Assembly: GCA_015059735.1 (NCBI GenBank)
Contig: SUZX01000003.1
Coordinates: 1-64,000, forward strand
From: Rikenellaceae bacterium
GTDB lineage: Bacteria; Bacteroidota; Bacteroidia; Bacteroidales; Rikenellaceae
DNA length: 64,000 nt
Direction of reading: 5' to 3'
Below are positions 8,987-18,343 of this stretch, in pieces. Made by a program: the position numbers and the translations under genes. Under the pieces are notes generated by a model that worked only from the letters and a program-made list of their open reading frames with translations, was not told the origin of the DNA and made no database searches. The first letter of the stretch is position 1, and the number at the start of each line of letters is the position of its first letter.

Positions 8987-10660
8987 CTATTTTACCATAT
9001 TATAAGAGATATCAAAACGTATCGGCGCATTATTTTCAACTGCGCTGCCCGCATCAGTCACTTCTCCTTGCAGTACGGTAAATTGAGGAGTGAAAAGGCT
9101 GTAAGCCTCCGGTCCGAGGTAAATTGTATTCTTCGTAAGTTTATCCCACGCTTTCTCATTGGCGAGATACTCGTTCCACATGATTTGGACATGTCCGGTG
9201 ATATCCATGACATAGCATCCGCGACTACGATTGACATATCCGTTGTAGGCGAGCGCCGTTTCGTAAGTCGTCTCATAAATATAGTTGTAATCGGAGATCG
9301 CTGTCAATACCGTGCCACTGGTATTTTTGTAGTTGGTATAAAGGCCCAAACGAGCGGGAGCCTGATTCATTTGGTCAATCAAAACACCAGCACCCGAAGG
9401 TTTTATGCTCTCCCAATCGTATTGGCTTTCGGGAAAATAAATCGACATGAGAACCTGACTGAACGCGAATGAACGGAATCCTTTGTTCGAATCTATGTTC
9501 TCTTCCTCGATCTTCTGCTCCAATGCCTCGAAGAATGCCGGTGTAAACTTTATTTCGGTAACCACACCTCCTAAACCGGAAACATAGGCACGAGAGGTCG
9601 TCGGACGATTGTCCGGCTGACCGGACGTCGGCTCTTTGGCATCGGCAATATTGATCTTTGCAGGCGAAATGGCTCGATCGTAATCGTGTCTGACAGTATT
9701 AATCGAAACATTGCCCTGCTCGCAAAGTTCATCAAAGAAGAAAAAGTTCATACCGATCGTATCTTTGATCAGTGTCGGATCCTCTTTGTCACGGTTACGG
9801 CCGTAAATGGCAAAACCCGAAGAGGAGAGGGTCAATCCATAAATTGTTCCCTCACTACTGCTATTCAAGGCGTTATTCGTTTCATCGGAGGGCTTGATAT
9901 AGATTCCCATAAATTCGTCGAACCATTGAGTCAAACTATCGGTACTATAAATGGAGTAGTCGGCAGCATAATTTTTGGTGCGATAGTTGTCGCTCGGTTG
10001 CAACATCAAGCGAGCAACAAAATCGCGACCGGCAGCAGTCGGTTGCATGGTGACAGCTGTGGCACTCGGTCCATTGGTTTCACCTCCCAACGTGAAGGTA
10101 AAGAGCTTCTCGCCAAGAATACTAGTACCGTTGTCGGCGGTTTGGGGGTCGAATGAAAGGTAGAAGGTCGTATCACGCTCGTTTTTGCCGGAAACCGGTG
10201 GCTTTTCGGTCAAAAATTTATTGCTGATAACCTCATAAACCTCAAAAGTCTGCACAGTGGTAGTATCGATACCGTAGCTCTCAACAGTGATTATAATTTG
10301 TGCCGAGTCGAAGATCGGGCGATATCCGAAATAACCCGAATCGACCATGTAGTAGTTGGTATATTGCGAAAAGAAACCGGCCGAGCGAAGTCCGAGCGTG
10401 TCGTTATAATGCGCCCCAAGGTAGCCGATTTGGATGTTGGAACTTTTAATCGAGTCGGTCTGATACAAACGAGTCTCAACAACTTTTTTAGGATTGAGAT
10501 CTGCTCGAAGCGAAATAAAACCCGCCTTCATCTGTTGATTATCGGGAATCATGTTGGCTCCCAAAGTATCATCAACTTTTGTGCAATTGACCAAGCCAAT
10601 TGTTACGAACAACAACGGTATCAACCGAAATAAGTGGCGAAGTTTATTGAATAGCATCAT
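8987..10660 (-). CDS. DUF4270 lipoprotein
   Basis: Secreted lipoprotein of the DUF4270 family, widespread in Bacteroidota and of unknown function. I start at MMLFNKLRHLFRLIPLLF, giving a lipobox LVNC followed by TKVDDTLGANMIPD. The longer ORF start would run 76 nt further back into the preceding gene and lacks a signal. With this start the gene overlaps the end of the GT5-like gene by about 17 nt, so translational coupling is likely. The protein is about 557 aa, beta-rich, with the family's early block LGANMIPDNQQ and a middle region of DTxGLR and YGIDTTT-like segments. No catalytic motif is visible. Confidence 0.88.
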   Translation of the reverse strand: MMLFNKLRHLFRLIPLLFVTIGLVNCTKVDDTLGANMIPDNQQMKAGFISLRADLNPKKVVETRLYQTDSIKSSNIQIGYLGAHYNDTLGLRSAGFFSQYTNYYMVDSGYFGYRPIFDSAQIIITVESYGIDTTTVQTFEVYEVISNKFLTEKPPVSGKNERDTTFYLSFDPQTADNGTSILGEKLFTFTLGGETNGPSATAVTMQPTAAGRDFVARLMLQPSDNYRTKNYAADYSIYSTDSLTQWFDEFMGIYIKPSDETNNALNSSSEGTIYGLTLSSSGFAIYGRNRDKEDPTLIKDTIGMNFFFFDELCEQGNVSINTVRHDYDRAISPAKINIADAKEPTSGQPDNRPTTSRAYVSGLGGVVTEIKFTPAFFEALEQKIEEENIDSNKGFRSFAFSQVLMSIYFPESQYDWESIKPSGAGVLIDQMNQAPARLGLYTNYKNTSGTVLTAISDYNYIYETTYETALAYNGYVNRSRGCYVMDITGHVQIMWNEYLANEKAWDKLTKNTIYLGPEAYSLFTPQFTVLQGEVTDAGSAVENNAPIRFDISYNMVK

Positions 10661-11453
10661 AGAATCGCATATAGTTATCGAAAAAGTCTTCATCCGCTGG
10701 TGATTGGTAGTCGAGTATCGGTTTCCCGCTTGCACGCACCTCGTCGAGGAGTTTGCTATCTACTTTCTCAGACGCCACCACAATACCATCGGCATACTCC
10801 ATAACGAAACGGATGAGGTTTTCGTATGATGGGGTATCGAGATTTTTCAGATTTTTATCTTTAATACCTTCACCTTCGATCTTGGCACGAAATCCCGAAT
10901 CGAGCGTTTCAGGGAAAGCATCATCGTAAAGCGAAACCACGATTTTAACATCGCGGAAAATCGGATCATCGGCAAAAACTTTCTTCAAGTAGATGGGAAT
11001 GACCGAAGAGAACCACCCATGACAATGCACCACAGAGGGTGCCCAACGTAATTTCTTGACAGTTTCGAGGACACCTCTGGCAAAGAATATGGCACGTTCG
11101 TCGTTATCGGCGAAATAGGCCCCCTCCGAATCGGTCAGAACCGCTTTGCGCGAGAAATAATCGTCGTTGTCGATGAAATAGATCTGCACACGCGCCGAAG
11201 GGATCGATGCTACCTTGATGATGAGTTGATGATCGTTGTCGTCGATAATGAGGTTCATTCCCGACAATCGAATCACTTCGTGTAGCTGGTGACGACGTTC
11301 GTTAATGCAACCGTAACGAGGCATGAACGTGCGAATTTCGCTCCCACGCTCCTGCATTGCCTGCGAAAGATTGCGACAGAGTGTCGAGAGCTCATTCTCC
11401 GGCAGGTAAGGCATTATTTCCTGACAAACGTAGAGTATCTTACGTGAAGCCAT
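10644..11453 (-). CDS. Short glycogen/starch synthase-like protein (GT5 N-terminal domain only)
   Basis: Resembles the N-terminal half of GT5 glycogen synthases: KILYVCQEIMPYLPENELSTLCRNLSQAMQERGSEIRTFMPRYG at the start and VVHCHGWFSSVIPIYLKK in the middle, matching the DxVHAHDWHT-type motif. The protein stops at 269 aa, so the C-terminal GT-B domain with its nucleotide-sugar site is absent. The glycine-rich KxGGL motif is also replaced (YLPENEL). Short proteins of this kind beside a DUF4270 gene are a recurrent Bacteroidota arrangement, so this is probably a real family rather than a truncation. Whether it is an enzyme is doubtful. It ends overlapping the DUF4270 start. Confidence 0.8.
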   Translation of the reverse strand: MASRKILYVCQEIMPYLPENELSTLCRNLSQAMQERGSEIRTFMPRYGCINERRHQLHEVIRLSGMNLIIDDNDHQLIIKVASIPSARVQIYFIDNDDYFSRKAVLTDSEGAYFADNDERAIFFARGVLETVKKLRWAPSVVHCHGWFSSVIPIYLKKVFADDPIFRDVKIVVSLYDDAFPETLDSGFRAKIEGEGIKDKNLKNLDTPSYENLIRFVMEYADGIVVASEKVDSKLLDEVRASGKPILDYQSPADEDFFDNYMRFYDAIQ

Positions 11454-11475
11454 GTATCAGTTATTTTACAAAGTG

Positions 11476-11483
11476 CAAATATA
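11476..11483 (-). promoter_or_regulatory. Promoter -7 element of the GT5-like / DUF4270 unit
   Basis: Minus strand TATATTTG, 23 nt before the ATG at 11453. No convincing -33 box is seen. Confidence 0.5.
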
Positions 11484-11552
11484 CAAAAAAAATGTTTAGA
11501 ATTAGGGAGTTTTTGCCGATTTTAAGCAATAAATACCAACTAAGTCTGATTC

Positions 11553-12602
11553 TTAAAGAATGAGCATGGCATCACCATAAGTACCGAACCGGTAATTCTC
11601 CTCGCGTGCGATTTTATAAGCATTCATGATCAAATCATAACCGCCGAATGCCGCCACCATCATCAATTGGGTGGAATAAGGCAGATGGAAATTTGAAACC
11701 AAAGCATCGGCAACCGAGAAATCGTAAGGTGCAAAAATAAATTTGTTGGTCCACCCTTCCGAAGGTTTGATCATACCGTTGGTCGATACGGCGGTTTCAA
11801 TGGTGCGCATTACGGTAGTACCAACAGCCAAAACCTTGTGTCCTCCACGTTTAGCGGCATTGACAGCTTCGGCAGCCTCTTCGGAAACAAAAAATTGCTC
11901 GGAATCCATCTTATGTTTCGACAAATCTTCAACATCGACCGTACGGAAGTTACCCAATCCGACATGCAGAGTGACAAAAGCACAATCCACTCCTTTGATC
12001 TCCATGCGTTTCATCAGATGTTTCGAGAAGTGCATGCCGGCAGTCGGAGCTGCAACAGCTCCCTCTTTGGCCGCGAAGATCGTTTGATAACGTTCAGCAT
12101 CTTCGGGCTCAACCTTTTCACGGATCCATTTGGGTAACGGTGTTTCACCCAAAGCAAAAAGTGCTTGTTTGAACTCTTCGTATGAACCATCAAAGAGGAA
12201 ACGCAGGGTACGACCTCGCGAAGTGGTATTATCAATAACCTCGGCCACAAGCAGATCGTCATCACCGAAATAGAGTTTGTTGCCGATTCGGATTTTGCGA
12301 GCCGGATCAACCAAGACATCCCACAAGCGCAATTCGCGATTCAATTCGCGTAGCAAGAAGATTTCGATCTCGGCACCGGTTTTCTCTTTGTTGCCATAGA
12401 GACGAGCAGGAAAAACCTTTGTATCGTTGAACAGAAAGAGATCTTTTTCGTCGAAATAGTTAAGAATCTCTTTGAATGTGTGATGCTCAATGCTCTTTTT
12501 TGCTCGATCAATCACCATCAAACGAGACTCGTCGCGGTTTTCCGCCGGATACTTTGCCAACATTTCGGGCGAAAACTCATATCCGTATTGCGATAATTTC
12601 AT
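11553..12602 (-). CDS. queA: tRNA preQ1(34) S-adenosylmethionine ribosyltransferase-isomerase
   Basis: Transfers and isomerises the ribosyl part of S-adenosylmethionine onto preQ1 at tRNA position 34, making epoxyqueuosine. Family blocks are present end to end: [92 protein letters not shown] and [37 protein letters not shown]. The length of 349 aa is typical. It is the last gene of a minus-strand run from ftsX through DUF3098, uppP and truB, an order common in Bacteroidota. It is separated from truB by 61 nt. Confidence 0.97.
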   Translation of the reverse strand: MKLSQYGYEFSPEMLAKYPAENRDESRLMVIDRAKKSIEHHTFKEILNYFDEKDLFLFNDTKVFPARLYGNKEKTGAEIEIFLLRELNRELRLWDVLVDPARKIRIGNKLYFGDDDLLVAEVIDNTTSRGRTLRFLFDGSYEEFKQALFALGETPLPKWIREKVEPEDAERYQTIFAAKEGAVAAPTAGMHFSKHLMKRMEIKGVDCAFVTLHVGLGNFRTVDVEDLSKHKMDSEQFFVSEEAAEAVNAAKRGGHKVLAVGTTVMRTIETAVSTNGMIKPSEGWTNKFIFAPYDFSVADALVSNFHLPYSTQLMMVAAFGGYDLIMNAYKIAREENYRFGTYGDAMLIL

Positions 12603-12663
12603 GGTATATAGTTTTTTGCGTTCAAAAAATACTCAACAAATTAATCATAATACGCAAAAAAAA

Positions 12664-13380
12664 CTATTTTGTTTCAAGTTGTTGCAACTTTTTTAAGAAA
12701 TCATCGAGTTGCCAAGCATTGTTCAGGGTAAACCCTCCGCTACGCGTGCGTCGAAGAGCCGTAAGATGAGCCCCACTATTGAGCGCTTCGCCGATCTCCC
12801 GAGCCAACGAGCGGATGTAAGTACCTTTACTGCATCGTACCCGAATACCGATACGGGGCAACTCGCAATCGGTGAGTTCCAACTCATAAATCGTGATCTG
12901 CGCTTTGCGCAGTTCGACCTCTTCTCCGGCGCGAGCCAATTCATAAGCTCGGGTACCATCGACTTTTTTCGCCGAATAGAGCGGAGGCGTTTGAAGACGC
13001 TCGCCGGTAAGCGAACGGAGTGCCTCCAATGTCGCGTCTCGCGTGATGTGCTCCCACGGATAAGTCTGATCAATCGGATGTTCGAGGTCATAGCTGGGCG
13101 TAGTGGCTCCCAACATGACATCGGCCGTATATTCTTTCTCTTCGGCCTGCAAGGCATCGACCATTTTGGTCGCGCGACCGATGCAGACGACCAAAATCCC
13201 CGTAGCCAACGGATCGAGTGTGCCGGCATGCCCCACCTTGATTTTACGGTATCCTAATTTATGCAGTGCAAATTTGATCTTGCGGACCACGTCAGCCGAG
13301 GTCCAATGTAGCGGTTTGTCCAAAACGGCGATATATCCCTCTTCGAAATTGATGCCGCGCAGTTCGTGGTGTTGATTCAT
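12664..13380 (-). CDS. truB: tRNA pseudouridine(55) synthase
   Basis: Makes pseudouridine 55 in the T-loop of tRNAs. I start at [15 protein letters not shown], since the 20 codons upstream lie inside uppP. With this ATG the gene overlaps the uppP stop by 4 nt (ATGA), a sign of coupled translation. The catalytic Asp is in [25 protein letters not shown], and the substrate segment [19 protein letters not shown] and [20 protein letters not shown] are in place. About 238 aa, within the normal short range. The C-terminal PUA-like domain of E. coli TruB is absent, as in many bacteria. Confidence 0.96.
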   Translation of the reverse strand: MNQHHELRGINFEEGYIAVLDKPLHWTSADVVRKIKFALHKLGYRKIKVGHAGTLDPLATGILVVCIGRATKMVDALQAEEKEYTADVMLGATTPSYDLEHPIDQTYPWEHITRDATLEALRSLTGERLQTPPLYSAKKVDGTRAYELARAGEEVELRKAQITIYELELTDCELPRIGIRVRCSKGTYIRSLAREIGEALNSGAHLTALRRTRSGGFTLNNAWQLDDFLKKLQQLETK

Positions 13381-14171
13381 TGGAAAAAGTAGCTTACGAG
13401 TGAAACAATGCCGGCCAGTGCGCAGTAGATTGCGAACCAAATGAGCTTGCCTCGTTTAACAATTTCAATCATAAATTTGCAGGCCAACGAGCCTGTGATA
13501 AAAGCTGCGAGAAATCCGGCCACCAGCGGTGCTGTTCCTATGCCGGTCGAAAACTCGCCATCAAGAGCACTGAGCAGTGTTTCGCCCAAAATGGGGGCCA
13601 AGACCATCAAAAAGGAGAATTGAGCAACGACTGTCTTGCGGTTACCGAGCAACAAACCGGTGGCAATTGTCGTTCCTGATCGGGAAAGTCCCGGGAGAGC
13701 GGCAACAGCTTGACCGAGTCCGATGATAAAGGCGTCGCGATAAGAGATGGTCTCTTTCTCGCGCGGTTGGGCATAATAGGCAAATGCAAGCAGTAGTGCC
13801 GTTACAAGCAACATAACACCCACAACCACCAAAATCCACGATGTATTGAGCAGCGCATCGAGTTGCTCTTTGAATAAAAGTCCGACAATCCCGATCGGAA
13901 TCATCGAAATTATCAATTTCAAGATATAGGCTTGTTCGGCGTTGAAATGGCGCGAGAAAAGCCCTTTCAGTAGTTTCCACACCTCTCCCCACAAAACGAC
14001 AAGCGTACTGAGTACCGTAGCGGTGTGCAATAGGACATCGAACGTGAGATTATTTTCCAACTCAACACCCAGTACTGCTTTGGCTATTTGCAAATGACCG
14101 CTGCTTGAAACGGGCAGAAACTCGGTAATTCCTTGAACAATTCCGAGAAGAATGGCTTCAAAAGTTTCCAT
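13377..14171 (-). CDS. uppP: Undecaprenyl-diphosphatase
   Basis: Integral membrane phosphatase (BacA/UppP family) that recycles undecaprenyl pyrophosphate to the monophosphate carrier for peptidoglycan and other envelope polymers. The two signature segments are intact: [18 protein letters not shown] near the N-terminus and [19 protein letters not shown] near residue 160. The 264 aa form about eight hydrophobic helices. It abuts DUF3098 upstream (start immediately after its stop) and overlaps truB downstream by 4 nt. Confidence 0.97.
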   Translation of the reverse strand: METFEAILLGIVQGITEFLPVSSSGHLQIAKAVLGVELENNLTFDVLLHTATVLSTLVVLWGEVWKLLKGLFSRHFNAEQAYILKLIISMIPIGIVGLLFKEQLDALLNTSWILVVVGVMLLVTALLLAFAYYAQPREKETISYRDAFIIGLGQAVAALPGLSRSGTTIATGLLLGNRKTVVAQFSFLMVLAPILGETLLSALDGEFSTGIGTAPLVAGFLAAFITGSLACKFMIEIVKRGKLIWFAIYCALAGIVSLVSYFFQ

Positions 14172-14426
14172 TTAGCGATTGTAACGTTTCATGATGGCGT
14201 AAACTTCCACCGCGAATCCTCCTACAACCAAAATAGGTGCTAAAGTAATGCGTCGCCATGAAAACATCGCGTAGTTAAATTCGTCGGGAGAATCACTGCC
14301 ACCGCCGGCCATAAGAAGAAATCCCAACAGTATAATGCCAAAACCAATGACCAACAGGAGATAATTTCGGCGGGAGAGTGGCAAACGCGGATCTTCCTGC
14401 TCAGGAGTATTTTTCAAATTGCTCAT
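14172..14426 (-). CDS. DUF3098 small membrane protein
   Basis: An 84-aa protein with two predicted transmembrane helices (YLLLVIGFGIILLGFLLMAGG and ITLAPILVVGGFAVEVYAIM), a D/N-rich loop between them (GGSDSPDEFNYAMFSWRR) and a basic C-terminus. It matches the DUF3098 family, which in Bacteroidota sits between ftsX and uppP as it does here. Function is unknown; its position suggests a link with envelope or division processes. It is spaced 12 nt from ftsX and abuts uppP. Confidence 0.85.
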   Translation of the reverse strand: MSNLKNTPEQEDPRLPLSRRNYLLLVIGFGIILLGFLLMAGGGSDSPDEFNYAMFSWRRITLAPILVVGGFAVEVYAIMKRYNR

Positions 14427-14438
14427 TACTTACGTTAT

Positions 14439-15320
14439 TTAATAGAGATGTATTTTATTGGATTTCATGTTTACAAAACGATTGAGGGCCGTATAGGTAA
14501 AAGCCAACGAGAAGATAATGCCGCCAATAAGCATAACGCCGAGGATAATAGCGATTTTTGCAATATCGGCAATGGCAGTCAACTCGGGAATTGTTTCGTT
14601 GAGGCTGTAAATCGCCCCACCAAAGAGAAACGCAGCACAGATTCCTGCCCAAAAACCCTGTTTGACACTATCGGCAAGGAACGGACGCATGATAAACCAT
14701 TTGGTTGCACCGACCAATTTCATCGTGTTGATCAAATAGCGTTTTGAAAAGATTGCCAACCGAATTGTATTGCTCAACAAAATCAGCGAGATGACCAACA
14801 GAGCCCCACCAAAGAACAGCAACACCAAACGAATCTTTCCGACTGTGGAATGTAACCGTTCAGCAAGTCGCACGGGATAAGAAACGCGGGCGACACCCGA
14901 TAGTTTTTCAGTGGCTGCGATGAATTTGTCGAGGGCCGTTTGATCGGATGAGCGAGCTGTGAGCTTCAATTCATAGGAATCGGATAGCGGATTTTCTTGC
15001 AAAATCTCCTCAAATTGACTCTCGAACATTTTACGAAACTCTTTATCTTCGAGTTTCTCCTCTTTCGACGAGTAACTGATCGTTGCAACCATCTCGTTGT
15101 CGGCAAGTTGCTTACCAACAGATTCCCGCTTATCATCGGCAAGACCATCGGCAAGTTCCACCGTAACGGAGATACTCTCCTGCAACGTATCGGCAACCTG
15201 CATGGCTACAACCATCAAATAGCCCACCGACCCCAACAGAAACAGCACGAGAGCCATACTGATCGTGGAGATCAGGTAGGAGTTGCGAACCTTGCGTTTT
15301 AATCTTTTATCTTCTTTCAT
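14439..15320 (-). CDS. ftsX: Cell-division protein FtsX (ABC transporter permease)
   Basis: Membrane partner of the FtsE ATPase in the complex that activates periplasmic peptidoglycan hydrolases at the septum. The topology is typical: a basic cytoplasmic N-terminus, TM1 (STISMALVLFLLGSVGYLMVVA), a periplasmic extracellular domain of about 120 residues, and three C-terminal helices. The permease block LFFGGALLVISLILLSNTIRLAIFSKRYLINTMKLVGATKWFIMRPFL is clear. The length of 293 aa is normal. ftsE is not adjacent, which is common in this phylum. Confidence 0.94.
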   Translation of the reverse strand: MKEDKRLKRKVRNSYLISTISMALVLFLLGSVGYLMVVAMQVADTLQESISVTVELADGLADDKRESVGKQLADNEMVATISYSSKEEKLEDKEFRKMFESQFEEILQENPLSDSYELKLTARSSDQTALDKFIAATEKLSGVARVSYPVRLAERLHSTVGKIRLVLLFFGGALLVISLILLSNTIRLAIFSKRYLINTMKLVGATKWFIMRPFLADSVKQGFWAGICAAFLFGGAIYSLNETIPELTAIADIAKIAIILGVMLIGGIIFSLAFTYTALNRFVNMKSNKIHLY

Positions 15321-15363
15321 GTTCGGTAATCATTGAAGGCCGTGAACTAAACAAACCGGAAAT

Positions 15364-17847
15364 CTATTGAATCTCACTCTTTTTTTTACGGATACAATAT
15401 ATCACTGCAACAATTGCTCCCAACAAAACGAGCAGAGAAGCAACAGCTGTAATGGTTTCAGCCATACGCCAATGCGGTGCGCGAAATTTCCATTCGACCA
15501 CATGCTTTCCGGCCGGCAACTGCATAGCACGCAACACATAGTCGGCTCGGAAATAAGAGTTTTCTTTTCCATCGACATAGGCAGTCCAACCCTTATCATA
15601 GAATATTTCCGAGAACACGGCAATTCTCGGCTCGTCTGCCGTATATTCGTATTTCAAATAGTTGGGATGATATGCAACCAATCGGATAGTTGCCGAATCG
15701 GATTGTGCTACCGGAGTATCCATGCAGCCACGATCTTTGGCAGCCACGACAGCAGTGGTACGCAGGTTAACGGTATCAAGCAGTCCGATCTCCTGTTGCG
15801 GAGAGTCGGCGTAGGCAATGTTATCAACAAACCATGCCGCCCCGTATTCCGTACCACGACGTTGCACCTGTGGAACACCATCGGTATTAGGGACAATTAG
15901 GTAACGGGTATTGAGCATGTCAAGAATTGCAGGGTGCGGTGCAATCAGATAGCGATCGATCAAATCCTGATAACGAGCCAATTTCGCTCCGTGATAGCCA
16001 CCTACCGAACGATGAAAATAAGAAGTTGTGGCATCGTTGAAAGGGCTGACGGTGAGATTCAACACACGGAATCCCAAATCCTTGTCAGCCAAAATTGCTT
16101 TATCAGCAGCAGTAGCCGTAATACGCTGTTGTCGGGCGGGCACAAAGTTGTCATGCGACAAAAAACGCAGATCAACGGGAATCAGGTCAATAAGCATGAT
16201 AACGGCAAGAATTGCCACAAGGATCTTACCGCCAATACGTTGCCAAATGAAGAGGGCAACACCTCCGGCCGCAAGCAGAATCATCAACAACGAGCGCCAA
16301 GCATCGGCCGACATCATGGCAATACGATCGGTCGCCATAGCAGCTCCGACAGCCTCTCCCCATTCGACATCCAAACCGCGATCGAGATAGGTTTGCAGGT
16401 TGTTGGCTCGAAATATCTGCTGGAATTGATCAATCATCATGTCGCTGCTTGCTCGTTGCCCAAAATCGAAAAGTGTTCCTCCGAAAAGTGCGAAAAGAAG
16501 GCACAATCCTCCGGTAAGACCTACACTCCAAGCCAAAGCACGTTGCAACTCTTTACGCGAGATTTCACCTTTCCACAACCGCATCAGCCCCAAAGCCCCC
16601 AACAAGGGCACAGCCCATTGCACAACAATAAGAGCCATCGATACGGTACGGAATTTATTATACCCGGGCAAATAATCGAAGAAAAACTCGGTAAATCCCA
16701 TCCAATGACGTCCCCATGAAAGGAACATCATCAGCAGACAAATGCCCAAAAGCCACCATTTATCGCGACCGCGAAGCAAAAAAAGCCCTAAAACGGCAAG
16801 AAAAACAGCTGCGGCCCCAAGATAGGTAGGGCCTCCGGTATAGGGTTGATCCCCCCAATAGGTGGGCAGTTGCTGTGCCGCACCACGCAGACCGTAGTCA
16901 TTGAGCACGGCGGCCGTTGCGCCATCAGCAGGGAAAGTCGAGGCCGATTCGCGCCCCATAAAGTCGGGGATCAGCAAATTGAAAGTTTCGGTCGGTCCGT
17001 AACTCCATGCTGTGGCATATTCGAGATCCAACCCCGAGCGAGGTTTTTCATCGGCAACAGCCAATTCCGAGCCACCTCGTATTGTCTCTTTCGAGTGTTG
17101 CATGGTATACCAAAGCGGGGAGAAGTTTGAGGCTATGGCAATCAAACCGGCAGCGATTAGGACTACGGTACGCAGTGCAAAGTCGCGCAATCGTTTGTCG
17201 CGCACGGCAATAACGGCTTCACTAATCCAAAGAGCCGCCATTGCCATCCCGAAATAATACGCAATTTGCGGATGGTTGGTGCCGACTTCAAGCGAAGTCG
17301 CCAAAGCTGTCAATGCCGCTCCGCACCAAAGGTTGCGCCGCAGTGTCATCCAAACTCCGCCCATCATCAGCGGAGCATAGACCAAAGCCCACATTTTAGT
17401 GATATGGCCAGCACCGATGATCAGCACAAAATAGGTTGATAATCCGTATGCTAATGATGCAATGATCCCGATCCACGGATTAACTCCGAAAATCAAGAGC
17501 ATAAGCCACATGGCCGACATGGCAAAGAAAAGGAAACCGGCCGGAGTAGCAACCAAACGTATGATTTCACCAACGGTGTTTTTCACCAATTGAGCCGGAT
17601 AGGCCACGTTGATCAGATAGGCAGGCATACCACCGAACATGTTACCGGTCCATTGGGGGTCTTCACCTGTCTCAGAACGCATCTGTTTGATGTCGCTATT
17701 CATGCCTTCATATTGAAGTACATCATGTTGAGGCAACTTCTCACCACGAAATTGCGGGGAGAAATAGGTGGCACTCACTACAAAAAAAAGTATAAAGGCA
17801 ATGGCTGCTGGCAAAAACCGACGCAACGTTATTTCCGACAAATTCAT
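15364..17847 (-). CDS. YfhO family polytopic membrane protein
   Basis: Large membrane protein (827 aa) of the YfhO family. It has an N-terminal array of about a dozen transmembrane helices after residue 12 (FLPAAIAFILFFVVSATYFSP), the family-type loop HDVLQYEGMNSDIKQMRSETGEDPQWTGNMFGGMPAYLINV, a soluble C-terminal domain with YAADEPRIAVFSEIFYDKGWTAYVDGK-like sequence, and a last helix. YfhO of Firmicutes takes part in lipoteichoic-acid glycosylation. The Bacteroidota members are probably lipid-linked glycosyltransferases too, but their product is not known. It lies 43 nt upstream of ftsX on the same strand. Confidence 0.85.
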   Translation of the reverse strand: MNLSEITLRRFLPAAIAFILFFVVSATYFSPQFRGEKLPQHDVLQYEGMNSDIKQMRSETGEDPQWTGNMFGGMPAYLINVAYPAQLVKNTVGEIIRLVATPAGFLFFAMSAMWLMLLIFGVNPWIGIIASLAYGLSTYFVLIIGAGHITKMWALVYAPLMMGGVWMTLRRNLWCGAALTALATSLEVGTNHPQIAYYFGMAMAALWISEAVIAVRDKRLRDFALRTVVLIAAGLIAIASNFSPLWYTMQHSKETIRGGSELAVADEKPRSGLDLEYATAWSYGPTETFNLLIPDFMGRESASTFPADGATAAVLNDYGLRGAAQQLPTYWGDQPYTGGPTYLGAAAVFLAVLGLFLLRGRDKWWLLGICLLMMFLSWGRHWMGFTEFFFDYLPGYNKFRTVSMALIVVQWAVPLLGALGLMRLWKGEISRKELQRALAWSVGLTGGLCLLFALFGGTLFDFGQRASSDMMIDQFQQIFRANNLQTYLDRGLDVEWGEAVGAAMATDRIAMMSADAWRSLLMILLAAGGVALFIWQRIGGKILVAILAVIMLIDLIPVDLRFLSHDNFVPARQQRITATAADKAILADKDLGFRVLNLTVSPFNDATTSYFHRSVGGYHGAKLARYQDLIDRYLIAPHPAILDMLNTRYLIVPNTDGVPQVQRRGTEYGAAWFVDNIAYADSPQQEIGLLDTVNLRTTAVVAAKDRGCMDTPVAQSDSATIRLVAYHPNYLKYEYTADEPRIAVFSEIFYDKGWTAYVDGKENSYFRADYVLRAMQLPAGKHVVEWKFRAPHWRMAETITAVASLLVLLGAIVAVIYCIRKKKSEIQ

Positions 17848-17868
17848 TTTTCAACGATTAACTTCTGC

Positions 17869-17876
17869 CAAAGATA
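17869..17876 (-). promoter_or_regulatory. Promoter -7 element proximal to the YfhO gene
   Basis: Minus strand TATCTTTG, 22 nt before the ATG at 17847. A second, better-formed promoter lies just upstream in repeat copy A. Confidence 0.55.
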
Positions 17877-17893
17877 CGAAAAATCTGATTATT

Positions 17894-18088
17894 ATATCAC
17901 AAAGGTAACAGACAAATTTCAATTGTCCCAATAGCTCCAAATGCCCCATCTTAGCAGTTGATTTTTAACCTCTTGATTTAGTTTGAATTAGGGTTATTTG
18001 GAATTTTTGAAACTATTAAAAATAGCCCTAACTGGTTGGCGTCCAATTATTAGGAACTTATTTTGTTACTGATAGAACTTTATAAATT
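17894..18088 (-). repeat. Promoter-bearing intergenic repeat, copy A
   Basis: About 195 nt with clear similarity to 20349-20543 in the same orientation. Shared blocks include TATCACAAAGGTAACAGA, TCCCAATAG, TTGATTTAGT, AACTAT(t/c)AAAAA, and TCCAATTATTAGGAA; overall identity by eye is roughly three quarters, with small indels. Read on the minus strand it contains a promoter (TTGG, 20 nt, TACCTTTG at 17900-17931). The two copies bracket the pair of lipoprotein genes at 18344-20328. Confidence 0.75.
17900..17931 (-). promoter_or_regulatory. Promoter within repeat copy A
   Basis: Minus strand TTGG, a 20-nt spacer and TACCTTTG. It points towards the YfhO gene, 53 nt away, and would add a second start upstream of the proximal TATCTTTG element. 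Confidence 0.55.
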
Positions 18089-18154
18089 ATTATCTAATAA
18101 GATTAGGGCTTGATGGTTAAAATTACTAATTTCTTTCTTAATATGCAATAGGTA

Positions 18155-18193
18155 TAAAAAAGCAAGAAGATGTCATTTGGTATCTTCTTGCTT
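18155..18193 (-). terminator. Terminator after the lipoprotein pair
   Basis: A 12-bp perfect inverted repeat, AAGCAAGAAGAT ... ATCTTCTTGCTT, followed on the minus strand by TTTTTT. It closes the unit made of the two lipoprotein genes before the YfhO promoters. Confidence 0.85.
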
Positions 18194-18290
18194 CATTCGG
18201 TTTGGTTGGGATGACCAAATGGGTTATTTCGTAGCCATGCGGTCTACTCCATGACGCCTTCCCTATACTGCTCGCCGCAGGGAGACTTAC

Positions 18291-18325
18291 AGCCAAACTT
18301 CGTAACTCGGTTACGAAGTTTGGCT
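18291..18325. repeat. Perfect 16-bp palindrome after the second lipoprotein gene
   Basis: AGCCAAACTTCGTAAC-tcg-GTTACGAAGTTTGGCT: 16 paired bases around a 3-nt loop, 18 nt after the stop of the gene ending at 18344. It lacks a following T run on either strand, so it is not a standard terminator, and a separate terminator lies at 18155-18193. The adjoining 100 nt (GACGCCTTCCCTATACTGCTCGCCGCAGGG) is richer in G+C than the genes next to it. It may be part of a dispersed intergenic element. Confidence 0.6.
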
Positions 18326-18343
18326 ATGGCATTATCAATCGAG

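Noticed and set aside
15934-16719. 261-aa plus-strand ORF opposite the YfhO gene
   Set aside because: Antisense frame without recognisable features.
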